From Diplonema papillatum (lineage: Eukaryota > Euglenozoa > Diplonemea > Diplonemida > Diplonemidae): a DNA stretch of 64,000 nt. Under the pieces are notes generated by a model that ran no database searches, was not told the origin of the DNA, and saw only the letters and a program-made list of their open reading frames with translations. The translations under genes and the position numbers were made by a program. Position 1 is the first letter of the stretch. Each line of letters opens with the position of its first letter. Positions 63,830 to 64,000 of the stretch are shown piece by piece. Location: NCBI GenBank assembly GCA_030068145.1, contig JAPJBO010000136.1:124001-188000 (forward strand), read 5' to 3'.

Positions 63830-64000
63830 CCCTGAGATTCCGACCTCACTGCTTCCGCTTTGATGGTAAACATCAAGCCGAGATGGCGAAAGTAGTTGTT
63901 TGCCGACGTCTTCTCCTCGTTGAATGACGTCCGAAGAATGTCCTGGAGAAGTTCCAGGACGTCAGTCAGCGCCCGATCGTCCGAGGCCAGGGTCGGGGCG
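63830..64000 (-). CDS. C-terminal part of DIRS reverse transcriptase, cut by window end
   Basis: An open frame reads DRALTDVLELLQDILRTSF then NNYFRHLGLMFTIKAEAV, the usual 'FLG..' palm/thumb text before the RNase H connection. The catalytic Asp-Asp motif lies beyond 64000. The frame does not continue into the RNase H frame. Confidence 0.65.

Larger units (their letters stand above)
60843..64000 (-). mobile_element. DIRS-type tyrosine-recombinase retrotransposon (runs off the window)
   Basis: Reading on the minus strand: end of reverse transcriptase (64000-63830), RNase H (63805-62996), a 324-bp repeat, tyrosine recombinase (62162-61266), and a second identical 324-bp repeat. The RT-RNase H plus tyrosine recombinase combination defines the DIRS/Ngaro/PAT order. 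The identical repeats point to recent activity, but both coding parts show a frame disruption, so this copy may be dead. The RT catalytic motif is outside the window. Confidence 0.88.

Overview
The window reads as nuclear DNA of a unicellular eukaryote. It holds a few GC-rich genes with consensus GT-AG introns (a six-exon model closes in frame over 1,422 codons), a eukaryotic-type 28S rRNA fragment, Pol III-type short repeats, satellites and a DIRS-type retrotransposon. Coding sequence fills only about a tenth of the 64 kb and most of the rest is repeat. I cannot fix the lineage. An alga or other protist in or near the SAR/dinoflagellate-like range is a guess based on gene types (SOS1-type antiporter, PHO80-like cyclin, DIRS elements) and repeat load. 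Every gene I can support is on the minus strand.

Left part (1-22 kb): inverted-repeat elements and a 2.7 kb satellite with a 165-bp higher-order unit precede the main gene of the window (13974 to 4932, minus). This gene encodes a roughly 1,421-residue SOS1/NHX7-type Na+/H+ antiporter. It has a signal peptide, an eleven-repeat Cys-rich ectodomain, the exchanger membrane domain, a ubiquitin-like fold inserted in the cytoplasmic linker (exons 3-4), and a C-terminal cyclic-nucleotide-binding-like domain. Its first intron carries a 2.76 kb inverted-repeat element, introns 2 and 5 hold dispersed repeats, and its stop codon lies inside a short inserted element. At 19.4-21.0 kb there is an intact intronless SLC30A9 (ZnT9)-like mitochondrial zinc transporter. 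A broken copy of its 5' end lies upstream and two extra copies of its 3' end lie downstream.

Middle part (22-59 kb): almost entirely dispersed repeats. These include a tRNA-Glu-derived SINE (about ten copies, all plus strand), an A-tailed retroposon, a short element that sits between flanking duplications, inverted-repeat MITEs, introner-like repeats with splice-site motifs, minisatellites, and two fragments of large-subunit rRNA. Three or four possible exons of unknown genes lie here on the minus strand (23.5-24.1, 28.0-28.2, 33.8-34.0 and 39.7-40.2 kb).

Right part (59-64 kb): an intact PHO80/P-type cyclin gene with a Ser/Pro-rich tail. Less than 300 bp upstream of its start codon lies the end of a DIRS-like retrotransposon (tyrosine recombinase, RNase H, end of reverse transcriptase) that runs off the window. 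It carries two identical 324-bp direct repeats flanking the recombinase gene.

Functionally the genes share no pathway that the sequence shows. Two are cation transporters (Na+/H+ at a surface or endomembrane, Zn2+ in mitochondria) and one is a cyclin. The most original items are the antiporter's domain architecture and the remodelling of this gene and its neighbours by repeats.
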